Assembly: GCF_023373525.1 (NCBI RefSeq)
Contig: NZ_CP097218.1
Coordinates: forward strand, 2,232,001 to 2,296,000
DNA length: 64,000 nucleotides
Direction of reading: 5' to 3'
Source of the DNA: Brachybacterium kimchii
Lineage (GTDB): Bacteria > Actinomycetota > Actinomycetes > Actinomycetales > Dermabacteraceae
Part shown: positions 26,568 to 35,973 of the stretch, piece by piece
How the letters are laid out: each line of letters starts with the position of its first letter
Numbering within the stretch: the stretch's first letter is position 1
Position numbers and translations under genes: made by a program
The notes under the pieces: model-generated
Seen by the model: the letters and a program-made list of their open reading frames with translations, nothing else
What the model was told of the DNA's origin: nothing
Database searches by the model: none

Positions 26568-27869
26568 TCAGCCCTCCCGGACCTCGGTGAGGATCTCGAG
26601 ATACCGGCGCGCCAGCACGTCATCGCTCGCGTGCTCGCGCACCCAGTTGCGACCGGACGCGCGCACGGCGACCCGCTCGCGGTCGGCCTGCAGGTCCCGC
26701 CAGAGATCGACCAGCGCGTCGACGTCCTCCGGCTGAATTACGTCGCCCGCACCGGATGCCCGAACCACGTCGGCTGATTCCCCCGCCACCAGGGCGGTGA
26801 CGTGCCGTCCCGTCGCGAGCAGCTCGTAGAGCTTCGAGGGCACGGTCCAGGTGAACGGCTCCCAGCTGCGCAGCGAGACCAGCACGGTGTCTGCCCAGGC
26901 GTACTGCTCGCCGACCTCTGAGTACGGGATGCGAGGGTGCACCTCAACCGGCGCACCGAGCTCCCGAGCGAGCCCGTCCAGGCGCTCCCTCTCGGCGCCG
27001 TGGCCGACCAAGCGCACCCGGATCGGCACGCCCTCCGCGTGCACTCGCGCCGCCGCCCGCACCACGGTCTCCAGACCCTGTGAGCGCCCCATGTTCCCCA
27101 GATACAGGCAGCGCAGCTCTTCATGTGCCGGGACGTGGTCGCGCTGGGGCTGGACGACGTTGAGATCCGCGCCGTTGCGCACCACGTCGACCCGGGCGAT
27201 CCCGCGCTTCCTCAGCACGCCCGCGAAGCGAGAGGTCGTGGTCACCACCTGGGCGGCGTCGCGCTGCCAGGCGGAGACCAGCAAATGCACCTGGGCCTTC
27301 ACAACCCCGATCGCCTGGCGCGGAAGAGAACGCCGCGGGGGCCGGGCGGGATCAGGGGCAGGAGGATCCTCGCCGCCGGATACCCGTTCGTGGCGCACCG
27401 CCGCCCCCACATGCGTCACGAGATCCGGCCACGCATCCCGCATCTCCACGACGAGCGGCACGCGCCAGAGCCGGGAGAGAATCGTGCCGGCGAACAGGCT
27501 GTCGATCGCCGGAGCGGTCGCGATGATGACGTCGGGCCGCGCGGACCGTCGCCGGAAGCGCAGCAGGGATCTGCGCAGGCCGTCTATCGCCGCGAGGGCG
27601 TGGTCCGCGCTGCGCGTGACGATGTCCCCTCGGTGAGCAAGATAGTGAGTGCGCACGATGGTCTCCCCGTGCATCCCGGTTTCGGTGCCGCCGACGTGGT
27701 GGCACTGGGCCTGGTCAGCAGTCGGTCGACCCGCCGGGTAGTGCGGAACAGGGGTCATCACGGTCACCTGGTGACCGGCAGCGATGAAGCGCCTCACGAG
27801 CGCGGACCAGCGTCGCTGGGGGGCTCCGAACTCTGGGGCGTAGTAATGGCTGATCAGAAGAATTCTCAT
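26568..27869 (-). CDS. GT4 family glycosyltransferase between the LCP genes
   Basis: 433 aa. The start MRILLISHYYAPEFGAPQRR is typical of WbuB-like GT4 enzymes. VVEMRDAWPDLV, VVRNGAD, CLYLGNMGRSQGLETVV and PSKLYELLATGRHVTALVAG complete the GT-B pattern. An insertion of about 35 Pro/Arg-rich residues interrupts the fold after VTHVGAAVRHERV. The ATG at 27869 is chosen because the residues before it, open to 27983, look non-coding. The gene is convergent with LCP copy 1 and divergent from LCP copy 2, so it has its own promoter in 27870-28063. Confidence 0.85.
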   Translation of the reverse strand: MRILLISHYYAPEFGAPQRRWSALVRRFIAAGHQVTVMTPVPHYPAGRPTADQAQCHHVGGTETGMHGETIVRTHYLAHRGDIVTRSADHALAAIDGLRRSLLRFRRRSARPDVIIATAPAIDSLFAGTILSRLWRVPLVVEMRDAWPDLVTHVGAAVRHERVSGGEDPPAPDPARPPRRSLPRQAIGVVKAQVHLLVSAWQRDAAQVVTTTSRFAGVLRKRGIARVDVVRNGADLNVVQPQRDHVPAHEELRCLYLGNMGRSQGLETVVRAAARVHAEGVPIRVRLVGHGAERERLDGLARELGAPVEVHPRIPYSEVGEQYAWADTVLVSLRSWEPFTWTVPSKLYELLATGRHVTALVAGESADVVRASGAGDVIQPEDVDALVDLWRDLQADRERVAVRASGRNWVREHASDDVLARRYLEILTEVREG

Positions 27870-28063
27870 CCAGTTCCGGACTCGGGGAGTGACCGCTGGG
27901 GAGCGGAGGATCCTGCGCAGGCGCGAAGGGTCCGAGGGAAGGAGGGCGTGCCTAGAGTATCGCCGAGTTCCGCGGTCAGACATGGGCCATCCTGCAGCAC
28001 GGGCTCCCGCTCCGCGTGCCGTATTGTGCCGCCTGACCCCTGCCGTCCCCGACTGGGAGCTCC

Positions 28064-29083
28064 ATGTCTGACCCCACCGATCTGCCCGAGGGAACGGGAG
28101 CCGTCTCTCCCCGCCGTCGCCGCTGGAGAGGAGTGCTGATCGCGCTCCTCATCGTGGCCGCTCTGGTCGCCACCGGCGGGATCATCGTCGGCCGCTACAT
28201 GCACTCGCTCGACTCCGCCTACCAGAAGCGCACGACGGTCAGCCTGGACAAGGGGTCGTCGGATGGTGACCGCAAGGCCGGCGGCAGCGGGCAGAATATT
28301 CTGCTTCTGGGATCGGACAAGCGCAGCGCGCAGGACGCGGGCTCCGAAGGCGTGTCGGGACAGCGCTCCGACGCCATGATGCTCGTGCACATCCCCGCCG
28401 ATGGCGGCGAGGCGTACATCGTCTCGTTCCCCCGCGACCTCTACATCGACATCCCCGGCCACGGAAAGGACCGCATCAACTCCGCCCTCGCCTACGGCGG
28501 TCTCCCCCTCGCAGTCACCACCGTCGAGAACTACACGAAGACCCCCATCGACCACGTCGCCCTCATCGACTTCGACGGCATCGAAGGTCTCGTCGACTCG
28601 CTCGGCGGCGTCGACGTGAACGTCCCGGAGTCCTTCGAGCGCGGCGGCACGACCTTCACCGCCGGGACGCAGCACCTGAACGGGAAGGAGGCGCTGACCT
28701 TCTCCCGCGAGCGCAAGCACCTCTCCGGAGGCGACTTCGCCCGCAATCAGAACCAGCAGCAGCTGCTCAAGGCCGTCGCGATGAAATTGATCAGCGGCGA
28801 CACCCTCTCGTCCCCGGGGAAGATGCGTGACACCGTCACCGCCCTCTCCCCGTATCTCACCACCGACGACGGACTCACCTCTCAGGCCATCGTGAAGCTG
28901 GGCCTCTCGAACAGGAATCTGCGGGGCAGCGACCTGCATTTCCTCGCCGCGCCGCATGGCGATCCGGCGACGACCTCCGGCGGGGCGAGCGTCGTCGCGA
29001 GCGACGAGAAGGGCATGGACGCCCTGCGCACGGCCCTGAAGGAGGACAACATGGAGGAGTACGCCAAGCAGATCGCGGACTGA
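28064..29083 (+). CDS. LytR-CpsA-Psr family wall-polymer ligase (copy 2)
   Basis: 339 aa with the same layout as copy 1: short acidic start, basic patch, one membrane helix, LCP domain with NILLLGSDKR, IVSFPRDLYIDIPG and ALTFSRERK. Start 28064 follows GGGAG. The central domain is almost identical to copy 1 even at silent sites, while the N-terminal linker and the distal part have diverged. Two LCP genes around a glycosyltransferase suggest specialisation for different polymers or conditions (inference). Confidence 0.9.
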   Translation: MSDPTDLPEGTGAVSPRRRRWRGVLIALLIVAALVATGGIIVGRYMHSLDSAYQKRTTVSLDKGSSDGDRKAGGSGQNILLLGSDKRSAQDAGSEGVSGQRSDAMMLVHIPADGGEAYIVSFPRDLYIDIPGHGKDRINSALAYGGLPLAVTTVENYTKTPIDHVALIDFDGIEGLVDSLGGVDVNVPESFERGGTTFTAGTQHLNGKEALTFSRERKHLSGGDFARNQNQQQLLKAVAMKLISGDTLSSPGKMRDTVTALSPYLTTDDGLTSQAIVKLGLSNRNLRGSDLHFLAAPHGDPATTSGGASVVASDEKGMDALRTALKEDNMEEYAKQIAD

Positions 29084-29454
29084 GCATCCAGCCCTCAGCG
29101 GATCCGGGTCGGTGCAGGGTTCAGCGCCAGCATCCGCACCGAGGTCGCGATCAGGAGCCCTTACGCACACCGATCTGCCATTCCGCATTCGTGCCCGTAC
29201 TTTTGCCCTTCAATCGAAGGCGACGACCTCGCAGCCAGGTTCCGCCGTCCAGCGCGGCATACTGGTGTCCACGAGAACCCTGCCAAAAATGCAGCCGTCG
29301 GCGAGCACGGTGCCCACGCCCCGCGTGGCACCACCGGTCACGGCGCGCCGAGGGTCTAAGCGTCGCGCTCGCGCCACCAGAACTCGTCAGCTCCACCCGG
29401 GACCGCAGTGCGGACTCCACGCCCGGCCCCGTCGGTCCGCGAGAGGCTGTCGCC
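29084..29454. other. intergenic region, possible gene remnant
   Basis: 371 bp between LCP copy 2 and the patatin gene. On the minus strand, 29151-29340 reads as a peptide with ALDGGTWLRGRRLRL and AEWQIGVRKGS, which looks more protein-like than chance but has no start or ribosome site of its own. It may be the tail of a lost gene. Nothing else is recognised. Confidence 0.25.
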
Positions 29455-30615
29455 ATGATGAGTTCCATGCCTGCTTCCCCGGAGGCGGATTCCCAGCCCT
29501 CCCGCGCCGACCTCGTGCTCGAGGGCGGCGGCGTGAAGGGCATCGCCCTCGCAGGCGCGATCGAGGTGCTCGAGGAGCGCGGGTATCGCTTCGGCCGGGT
29601 CGCCGGCTCGTCCGCGGGAGCGATCGCCGGGGCGCTGGTCGCCGCCGACGTGCCCGCCAAAGACCTGGTGGGGCTCCTGCGCGAGATCGACTACGAGAAG
29701 TTCTGCGACGGCCCCTGGTGGACGCGTCCGCTGGTGGGCAAGGCGGTCGCGATCCTCGTGCGCAAGGGCGTGCATCACGGGAGGTACGTGGGAACGTGGC
29801 TCGCCGACCAGCTGGCCGAGCACGCGCGGCCCGCCGATCCCTCCCGTCCGTTCACCTTCGCCGATCTCCCCTACCAGGACCCCGAGGGCGAGGCGCCCGA
29901 CCGGCCCGTCGGGAACGGTCGGCCCGTCGGGAACGGTCGGTCCGTCGAGGACGCCGTCGCGGACTCGTCCACCGGCGCCGGCACGGACACCGGCGCGTCC
30001 CGCCTGGTCGTCACCGCCTCCGACGTCACGGCGGGGCGGCTGCGGCTGCTGCCCCGCGACTCCGGCAAGTACGGCATGACGGCCGCCGACCTCCCTGTCG
30101 CCGAGGCCGTGCGCGCCTCGACCGCGATGCCCTTCTTCTTCCGGCCCGTGCGATGGGCGACCTCGCAGGGGCGGCGCGCATACCTCGTGGACGGCGGGAT
30201 GCTCTCGAACTTCCCCGTCGGCGTCTTCGATCGGGCCGACGGCGCTCTCCCGCGCTGGCCCACGTTCGGCATCAAGCTCTCGGCCCGTCCGCCGGCCGAT
30301 CCGGCCCCGGTGAACCGCATCCGCGGCGCCCTTTCGTATGCGCTCGCCCTGCTGGACACCCTCATCGGCGCGCGCGACCGCATGCACATCGACGACCCGC
30401 ACGTGCAGGCACGCACGATCTTCATCGACACGAGCTTCGTGAAGCCCACCCAGTTCGACCTCTCGGACGAGGACCGCGAGAAGCTCTACCGCACCGGACG
30501 GCAGGCCGCGACCGACTTCCTCGACGGGACGGCGACCCGCGAGGGCTGGGACTTCCAGGAGTACGTGTCCCGGTTCCGCACCGGGGCACGGGCCGGGGCC
30601 GGAGCCGAGGCGTAG
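29455..30615 (+). CDS. patatin-like phospholipase
   Basis: 386 aa. The patatin fold is shown by the oxyanion loop GGGVKG (residues 24-29), the nucleophile elbow GSSAG with Ser53 and the catalytic DGG with Asp246 (YLVDGGMLSNFPVG). Such enzymes hydrolyse acyl chains from phospholipids. No signal peptide is seen, so it should act in the cytoplasm or at the inner membrane face. An Arg/Pro/Gly insertion near residue 150 is encoded by an 18-bp tandem repeat (29902-29937). Start 29455 follows GAGAGG. Stop TAG at 30613. Confidence 0.85.
   Translation: MMSSMPASPEADSQPSRADLVLEGGGVKGIALAGAIEVLEERGYRFGRVAGSSAGAIAGALVAADVPAKDLVGLLREIDYEKFCDGPWWTRPLVGKAVAILVRKGVHHGRYVGTWLADQLAEHARPADPSRPFTFADLPYQDPEGEAPDRPVGNGRPVGNGRSVEDAVADSSTGAGTDTGASRLVVTASDVTAGRLRLLPRDSGKYGMTAADLPVAEAVRASTAMPFFFRPVRWATSQGRRAYLVDGGMLSNFPVGVFDRADGALPRWPTFGIKLSARPPADPAPVNRIRGALSYALALLDTLIGARDRMHIDDPHVQARTIFIDTSFVKPTQFDLSDEDREKLYRTGRQAATDFLDGTATREGWDFQEYVSRFRTGARAGAGAEA
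29902..29937 (+). repeat. 18-bp tandem repeat inside the patatin gene
   Basis: Two identical 18-bp units (29902-29919 and 29920-29937) followed by a decayed third. Because the unit is a multiple of three, copy-number change would keep the frame and only alter a surface loop. Confidence 0.75.
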
Positions 30616-30783
30616 GAAGGGACTAAAGGGGGAAGCATCGGCCGCGCCGCGCAGGACTGCGGCATCAGGGGCGTCGGGCCGGACGGCCCTGGCCCAGCGA
30701 CCGTCCTGCCCGCACCGATACGGTGGCTCGGCCGACGCGCGCGGCGCGCCGACGCCTCACCCCCGCATCGAAGGAGCCGCAGC

Positions 30784-32406
30784 GTGCAGACGCTCTACCA
30801 TTCCGGCCGCATCCTCACCATGGTCGACCGCGACGACGCCCCCGAGGCCGTGCTCGTCGAGGACGGACTGATCACCGGCGTCGGCGCTCTCGCCGACCTC
30901 CGCGAGCGCGCCGACGAACCCGCCGAGGTGGACCTCGCAGGCCGCACTCTGATGCCGTCCTTCGTCGACTCCCACGGCCATCTGCTGGCACACGGCCGGC
31001 TCGCCGCCCTCGTCGACCTCGAGGGAGCCCGCAGCATCGACGAGGTGGTCGCGGCCTTCCGGGAGCGTCTCGCCGCGCGCGATGCGGGCGACTACTCGCC
31101 GCTGATCGGCGCGAAGTACGACCCGACGCAGCTGGCCGAGGGGCGCCACCCCACGCGCGAGGACCTCGACCGCGTCTCCACCGAGGTCCCCGTCCTCGCC
31201 ATGCACCGCAGCATGCACGTGGGCGCCGCGAACTCCGTCCTCGTCGAGGCCGCAGGGATCACTGCCGAGACCCCCGACCCCGAGGGCGGGCGCTTCGGCC
31301 GCCGCGACGACGGCTCCCCCGACGGCTTCGCCGAGGAGCATGCGGCGCTCGGCGCCCTGTTCGCCGCGATCGACCCGGAGGGCGGCGCGGGCAGCATCCT
31401 CGGCGGCGGCGACGCGTCGGCCGCCCTGCGTCTGGCCGCGGAGGACTATCTGCGCCACGGCATCACGACCGCCCAGGAGGGCGCCGCCTCGCCCGACGCG
31501 GTGACGGACCTGGCCGAGGCTGCACGGGCGGGCGAGCTCCCGCTGGACCTCGTGGTCTACCCGGTCGCGGCCTGGGGCGCCCCGGCGCGCGAGCAGTTCG
31601 CGGAGTTCACCGGCGACTACGCGGGGCGTCTGCGCCTGGGCGGGTACAAGCTGATCCTCGACGGCTCCCCGCAGGCGCGCTCGGCGTGGATGAGCGAGCC
31701 CTACGACCCGGTCCCGGGCGACGAGCATCCCGGCTGCGCCTATCCCGCCCACTCGGACGAGCAGGTGCTCGCCTGGACCCGCGAGCTCGCGGGCGACGGC
31801 GTCCAGCTGATCGCCCATTGCAACGGCGACGCCGCCGCGCAGCAGTGGATCGACACGGTGACGCAGGTGGGCGCCGAGAACCCGACGCTGCTGGCCGAAC
31901 GCCCGGTGATGATCCACGCCCAGACCGTGCGCGACGACCAGCTCGAGACCATGGCACGGCTCGGCATGATCGCCTCGATCTTCAGCGTCCACACGTACTT
32001 CTGGGGCGACGCGCATCTGCGCAACTTCGGACCGCGGCGCGGACGCCGCGTCTCCCCGGCCCGCTCGGCGCTGGACCGCGGCGTGCGCGTCACCCTGCAC
32101 CAGGACTCCCCCGTCACGCCCCCGGACATGCTGCTGAGCGTGTGGGCGGCCGTGAACCGGATCAGCCGCGAGGGCACGCCCGTCGGCCCCGAGGAGCGCA
32201 TCTCGACCTGGGAGGCGCTGCGCGCGGTCACGACCGACGCCGCCTACCAGTACGGCGAGGAGCAGACCAAGGGGCAGATCCGCGAGGGGATGCGGGCCGA
32301 CCTCGTGATCCTCTCGGCCGACCCCCTCGCGACCGACCCGCAGAACCTGCGTGGCATCGAGGTGCTCACCACCGTCAAGGACGGCGAGGTCGTGTACTCG
32401 GCGTGA
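30784..32406 (+). CDS. YtcJ-like amidohydrolase (copy 2)
   Basis: 540 aa, colinear with the amidohydrolase at 23758-25383. The same metal motifs are intact: VDSHGHLLAHG, AHCNGDAAAQ, MIHAQTVRDD and LHQDSPVTPPDML. GTG start at 30784. Unlike copy 1 it is not overlapped by a transporter gene, but an amino-acid permease gene lies immediately downstream on the other strand. Substrate unknown. The two copies differ mainly in the region after residue 170 and in loops, so they may act on related compounds. Confidence 0.85.
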   Translation: MQTLYHSGRILTMVDRDDAPEAVLVEDGLITGVGALADLRERADEPAEVDLAGRTLMPSFVDSHGHLLAHGRLAALVDLEGARSIDEVVAAFRERLAARDAGDYSPLIGAKYDPTQLAEGRHPTREDLDRVSTEVPVLAMHRSMHVGAANSVLVEAAGITAETPDPEGGRFGRRDDGSPDGFAEEHAALGALFAAIDPEGGAGSILGGGDASAALRLAAEDYLRHGITTAQEGAASPDAVTDLAEAARAGELPLDLVVYPVAAWGAPAREQFAEFTGDYAGRLRLGGYKLILDGSPQARSAWMSEPYDPVPGDEHPGCAYPAHSDEQVLAWTRELAGDGVQLIAHCNGDAAAQQWIDTVTQVGAENPTLLAERPVMIHAQTVRDDQLETMARLGMIASIFSVHTYFWGDAHLRNFGPRRGRRVSPARSALDRGVRVTLHQDSPVTPPDMLLSVWAAVNRISREGTPVGPEERISTWEALRAVTTDAAYQYGEEQTKGQIREGMRADLVILSADPLATDPQNLRGIEVLTTVKDGEVVYSA

Positions 32407-32416
32407 GAGCCGGACG

Positions 32417-32442
32417 GTGCCGGGCCGACCCGAGCCCGGCAC
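32417..32442. terminator. bidirectional hairpin between convergent genes
   Basis: Perfect 9-bp arms (32417-32425 and 32434-32442) with an 8-nt loop, placed exactly between the stop codons of amidohydrolase copy 2 (plus) and the permease (minus). Position and strength suggest a shared terminator without a U run. Confidence 0.6.
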
Positions 32443-33954
32443 TCACGGCTCGGGGTGAAGGATGACCTCCTCGAGCTCCTCCTCGGGGGCGGCCATCAGC
32501 CGTCGGTGGCGGACGGCGAGGAAGAGCGCGCCGAGCACCACCCACACGGCGAGCGCGACGAGCGGCTGGGTGCCCAGGCGCCCCGGCGAGCCCGGGACGA
32601 ACAGCAGCAGCAGGAAGCCCAGCGACAGCAGCGCGCCCAGCAGAGAGATCGCGCGATAGACGGGGCGGGCACGGCCGAAGGCGTCGTGCTCCCCCGCTCG
32701 CGCGGGGTGGGCCAGCTTGAACGCGGCCAGGCACGTGTACCCGTAGGCGATGGTCACGCCCACCGAGGTCATGTCCACGATCCACTGCAGCGCGGAGCGC
32801 CCGAAGAACGGCGCCAGCAGGCACAGGGCGCTCGTGAACACGATCGCGACCACGGGCGTGCGGTGCCGGCTCTCGACGCGGCCGAAGAACGCCGGCAGCA
32901 TCTTCGCCCTGCCCATCGCCATCAGCACGCGCGAGGAGGAGACGGTGAACCCGTTCAGACCCGTCGCGACGCCCATGAGCACCGCGATCACCATGAGGCC
33001 CTTGCCGAGCGGGCCCATGATCCCGGCGATCACCTCCGCCGTGGGCCACGCGGCGTCGGGGTGGGTGTCGCCGTTCGGGCCCAGCGCGACGGAGCTCGAG
33101 AAGATCATCGCGAGGTAGACCAGGCCCGCCGTGCCGATCGCGGCGAGGATGAGGAACAGCGCCTTGCGGGGCGAGAAGTCGAACTCCCCGGCCGCCTGCG
33201 GCACGTTGTCGAAGCCCACGAACGCCCACGGCGCGAAGGCCACCATCACGGCGATCGCCGGCAGCGGCGAGGAGCCCTCCGGGAAGGCCGGGTAGAACGC
33301 GAAGCCGTGCTGCATGCCGTGGAGCAGCGCACCCAACAGGATCGCGACGACCGCGATGATCAGCACCACGCAGGCGATGAACTGGAAGCGCCCGGACAGG
33401 GCCGTGCCCATCGCGTTCATGAAGCCCGTGGCGACGATCGCGAGGGCCGCGATGATCACCTCGGGCAGGTAGATGTCCCAGCCCGCGACCGTGTACAGGT
33501 GCACCTGCTCCATGAGCGAGGGCAGCAGCATGCGGAACACGAGCGCGACGGCCGTCGCGTTCAGGGCGACGATGCACGCGTACGCGAGTGCCAGGAACCA
33601 GCCGACCACGAACGCGTGGCGCCGGCCGAACTCCTGCAGCACGAAGGCGAGCTCGCCGCCGGTCACGGGCAGCACGCGGATGATCATCCCGTAGCTGATG
33701 CCGATGATGCCGATGAGCACGGCGCCGATCGTGAAGCCCAGGAGCGCGCCGGCGGTGCCGCCGTCCTGCAGCCAGTCCACGGGCAGCATGAACGCGCCCC
33801 AGCCCACGGCCGAGCCGAGCGCGATCGCGAACACCCAGGAGGGCTTGAGCGTGGACTGCAGGGAGCGCGTGTTCTCGTCGGCGCCGGCCGGGGCGGGCGC
33901 CCCGTCCGCGGAGGAACCGGTGGTCGACGAGGGGGCGGAGGGTCTCTCCGACAT
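32443..33954 (-). CDS. APC family amino acid permease
   Basis: 503 aa with about 12 membrane helices. The first helix has the APC signature region IALGSAVGWGAFMLPVDW. FAPWAFVGFDNVPQAAGEF (helix 6 side) and GVATGLNGFTVSSSRVLMAM are typical of the superfamily. Likely a cation- or exchange-driven amino acid or amine importer; the substrate is not identifiable. Start 33954 (MSERPSAP) follows AAAGG; the frame is open to 34401 but that part overlaps the divergent YdeI-like gene region and looks non-coding. It is convergent with amidohydrolase copy 2. Confidence 0.82.
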   Translation of the reverse strand: MSERPSAPSSTTGSSADGAPAPAGADENTRSLQSTLKPSWVFAIALGSAVGWGAFMLPVDWLQDGGTAGALLGFTIGAVLIGIIGISYGMIIRVLPVTGGELAFVLQEFGRRHAFVVGWFLALAYACIVALNATAVALVFRMLLPSLMEQVHLYTVAGWDIYLPEVIIAALAIVATGFMNAMGTALSGRFQFIACVVLIIAVVAILLGALLHGMQHGFAFYPAFPEGSSPLPAIAVMVAFAPWAFVGFDNVPQAAGEFDFSPRKALFLILAAIGTAGLVYLAMIFSSSVALGPNGDTHPDAAWPTAEVIAGIMGPLGKGLMVIAVLMGVATGLNGFTVSSSRVLMAMGRAKMLPAFFGRVESRHRTPVVAIVFTSALCLLAPFFGRSALQWIVDMTSVGVTIAYGYTCLAAFKLAHPARAGEHDAFGRARPVYRAISLLGALLSLGFLLLLFVPGSPGRLGTQPLVALAVWVVLGALFLAVRHRRLMAAPEEELEEVILHPEP

Positions 33955-34285
33955 GGGAAGCCTTTCGATGGCGACTGATCGGTCGACAGCGTCGTCGCTG
34001 CACAGCTTCGTCGCGCGGGCGGAGCCGGGGAGCCATGATGCCACCGGCGGGGAGCGCGCCGTCACGGATGCGGCGTCCGAGGAGCGTCCGTCATCCCACA
34101 CGTCACCGCTCGCCTCGCACCCGTCCCTGCGACTCGGCCTGGGGGCGCGGCCCCCGCGGGCGGCCCCGGCCCGTGACTCCCGCGCGCGGCCCCGGTGCGC
34201 GGAGAGGCCGTACTCTGACCTCGACAGCCTCGACCCCGTCGACTCCGACGGGGCGGCGGAGCCAAGGAGCAGGACGGAGCGGGAC
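33955..34285. other. divergent intergenic region
   Basis: 331 bp between the permease and the YdeI/OmdA-like gene. Open frames cross it on both strands but show no family motif. Promoters for both genes should lie here; no clear consensus was recognised. Confidence 0.35.
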
Positions 34286-34840
34286 ATGGCCGGGACCCCC
34301 GACGAGACAGCAGAGCCGATCGAGGGCACCGGACGCATCCGCGCCATCGGCGAGCGCCTGATCCTGCCGCTGCCCGCCGAGGCGAGCGCTCGGCTGCGCA
34401 CGCGCGGACAGAACGCCGTGACCGCCGTACTCGACGGTCATCCCTTCGACCTCGTCGTCGAGCCCGACGGCGCCAAGGGGCATTGGATCAGCCTCGACGA
34501 GGAGATGCTCGAGGTGCTGGGCCGGGGCGACGGCGAGGAAGTGTCCTTCGCGCTGACCCCGTCGGCCGCATGGCCCGAGCCGTCGGTGCCCGAGGATCTC
34601 GGCGAGGCGCTCGCGGGCGCCGACGACGTCGGCGGGGTCTGGGAGGACATCACGCCCATGGCCCGGTGGGAGTGGGTGCGCTGGGTCGGCGCCACGAAGA
34701 ACCCCGACACTCGGGCGCGGCGCGTCGAGGTGTCGCTGGACAAGATGCGCAACGGCAAGCGTCGCCCCTGCTGCTTCGACCTCGCCTCGTGCACCGACCC
34801 CGAGGTCTCCAAGAGCGGGAAGCTGCTCGGGATCGAGTGA
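34286..34840 (+). CDS. YdeI/OmpD-associated family protein
   Basis: 184 aa. Residues about 20-90 match the DUF1905 beta-barrel pattern (LPLPAEASARL, FDLVVEPDGAKGHWISL). The C-terminal half matches the YdeI/OmdA helical domain (VPEDLGEALAG, then WEWVRWVGATKNPDTRARRV). Proteins of this family have been linked to bacteriocin or peptide resistance in enterobacteria; the mechanism is unclear. Start at 34286 follows GGAGCGGGAC. No signal peptide. It appears to be a single-gene unit. Confidence 0.75.
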   Translation: MAGTPDETAEPIEGTGRIRAIGERLILPLPAEASARLRTRGQNAVTAVLDGHPFDLVVEPDGAKGHWISLDEEMLEVLGRGDGEEVSFALTPSAAWPEPSVPEDLGEALAGADDVGGVWEDITPMARWEWVRWVGATKNPDTRARRVEVSLDKMRNGKRRPCCFDLASCTDPEVSKSGKLLGIE

Positions 34841-35018
34841 GGTCGCGGGGCGGGGCGGGAGGGAGACGACGGGCCGCTCCTTCTCGACCGCCGTCAGGAC
34901 GGACGGTGGGGACTTCTCCCCATGGCCGCTCGTCCCGTCTCCGCATACGGTCGGACCCGCCTGGGCATTCGCACCGCTCCGGCCAGGCCCTGGGGACCAC
35001 CACGACGACGGAGGGGCG

Positions 35019-35291
35019 ATGACATCCCTCGGCGCCGATACCGATCAGCTGCGCGACATCGGCGTGCGCATGCGGCAGGGCATGCTCCGTCTCCGGGAAG
35101 TGCGGACCCGGATCATGCGCGACGTCTCCGCCGCCGATCGGCACGGCGCGGACGCCGAGGAGTTCCGCGGGAGGGCCCTCGGCGAGGCGATCCCCGCCAT
35201 GCAGAAGGCGCAGGATGATCTTCTCCGTCGGTCGGACGACCTCGTGCGCCAGGCACCGGAGCAGACGGCGGCCCGGGAGGCTCGCGCATGA
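35019..35291 (+). CDS. small WXG100-like helical protein
   Basis: 90 aa, two predicted helices joined by the turn RHGADAEEFRGRAL (residues 41-54). In actinobacterial WXG100-like proteins the turn reads W-x-G-x-D-A-x-x-F-x-x-x-W; here the first W is replaced by R-H and the last by L, so assignment is tentative. Such proteins are type VII secretion substrates or toxin chaperones, but no EssC/EccC-type gene is in the window. The stop overlaps the start of the downstream membrane-protein gene (ATGA, 35288-35291), indicating coupling. The gene is preceded by GGAGGGGCG. Confidence 0.5.
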   Translation: MTSLGADTDQLRDIGVRMRQGMLRLREVRTRIMRDVSAADRHGADAEEFRGRALGEAIPAMQKAQDDLLRRSDDLVRQAPEQTAAREARA

Positions 35292-35352
35292 GCCGCGCAC
35301 AGGTCCTGGGCCGCACACGCGCCACGTTCCGGATGCACTGGCCCTGGTACCT
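35279..35352 (+). repeat. 74-bp identical direct repeat, unit 1
   Basis: Identical over 74 bp to 36024-36097. It covers the last bases of the WXG100-like gene and the first 21 codons of membrane-protein copy 1. Divergence begins abruptly at both ends. Confidence 0.9.
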
Positions 35353-35956
35353 CCGACTCCTGCCGCTCGTGCTGGTCCTCGCGATCGATGGTCTGATCCT
35401 TCTCGCCGGGGACCGGCTCGCCGCGGTGATCTCGTTCGTCCTCCTGTTCCTTCTCGCCGTGGTCCCGATCGCACTCGTGCTGCGCTCCTTCGCCTTCGCG
35501 GTCACCGATCGCGCGATCGTGATCGGCCCGTTCCTCCCCGGGTTCCCCCGCACCGTCGTGATGCTCTCCGATGTCGACGTGTCCACGATGCGCACGTGGA
35601 GGAATCTGAGCGCCTATCTTCATCAGGCAGGAATCCCCTCTCTGCTCACCCTGGGGAAGATCAACCGGGGAGCGCGCGGCGGGATCTCCTTCGCGGCGAC
35701 GCGAGCCGGCGCGCTCGAGGGCGAATCCCTGACCGAGGACGAGAGGGTGAAGGCGCGGGGCGGAACCATCGAGATCCTCAGCGCGACCCGGAGCCCCGAG
35801 GCGGTGATCGCCGTCATCGCCAGGGCGATGGCAGACGCCGGGATCGCCGGTGAGCAGCAGGTCCTCGCCACGGCCCTGCCGCCGGGAACTCTCTCGCGCG
35901 AGCGCGGCGCGCACCTGCGTGAGATCCCCGGGCATCCCCTCCCGCGCGAGCAATGA
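35288..35956 (+). CDS. two-helix membrane protein with PH-like domain (copy 1)
   Basis: 222 aa. Two adjacent membrane helices at about residues 20-60, then a cytoplasmic beta-rich region starting ALVLRSFAFAVTDRAIVIGP, which looks like a bacterial PH (bPH) domain. The final 50 residues are helical. Function unknown. It shares the same length and most of its sequence with the gene at 36033-36701. It is translationally coupled to the WXG100-like gene, so the two products may work together. Confidence 0.6.
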   Translation: MSRAQVLGRTRATFRMHWPWYLRLLPLVLVLAIDGLILLAGDRLAAVISFVLLFLLAVVPIALVLRSFAFAVTDRAIVIGPFLPGFPRTVVMLSDVDVSTMRTWRNLSAYLHQAGIPSLLTLGKINRGARGGISFAATRAGALEGESLTEDERVKARGGTIEILSATRSPEAVIAVIARAMADAGIAGEQQVLATALPPGTLSRERGAHLREIPGHPLPREQ

Positions 35957-35973
35957 GCGCGAAGGGAGCTGTC

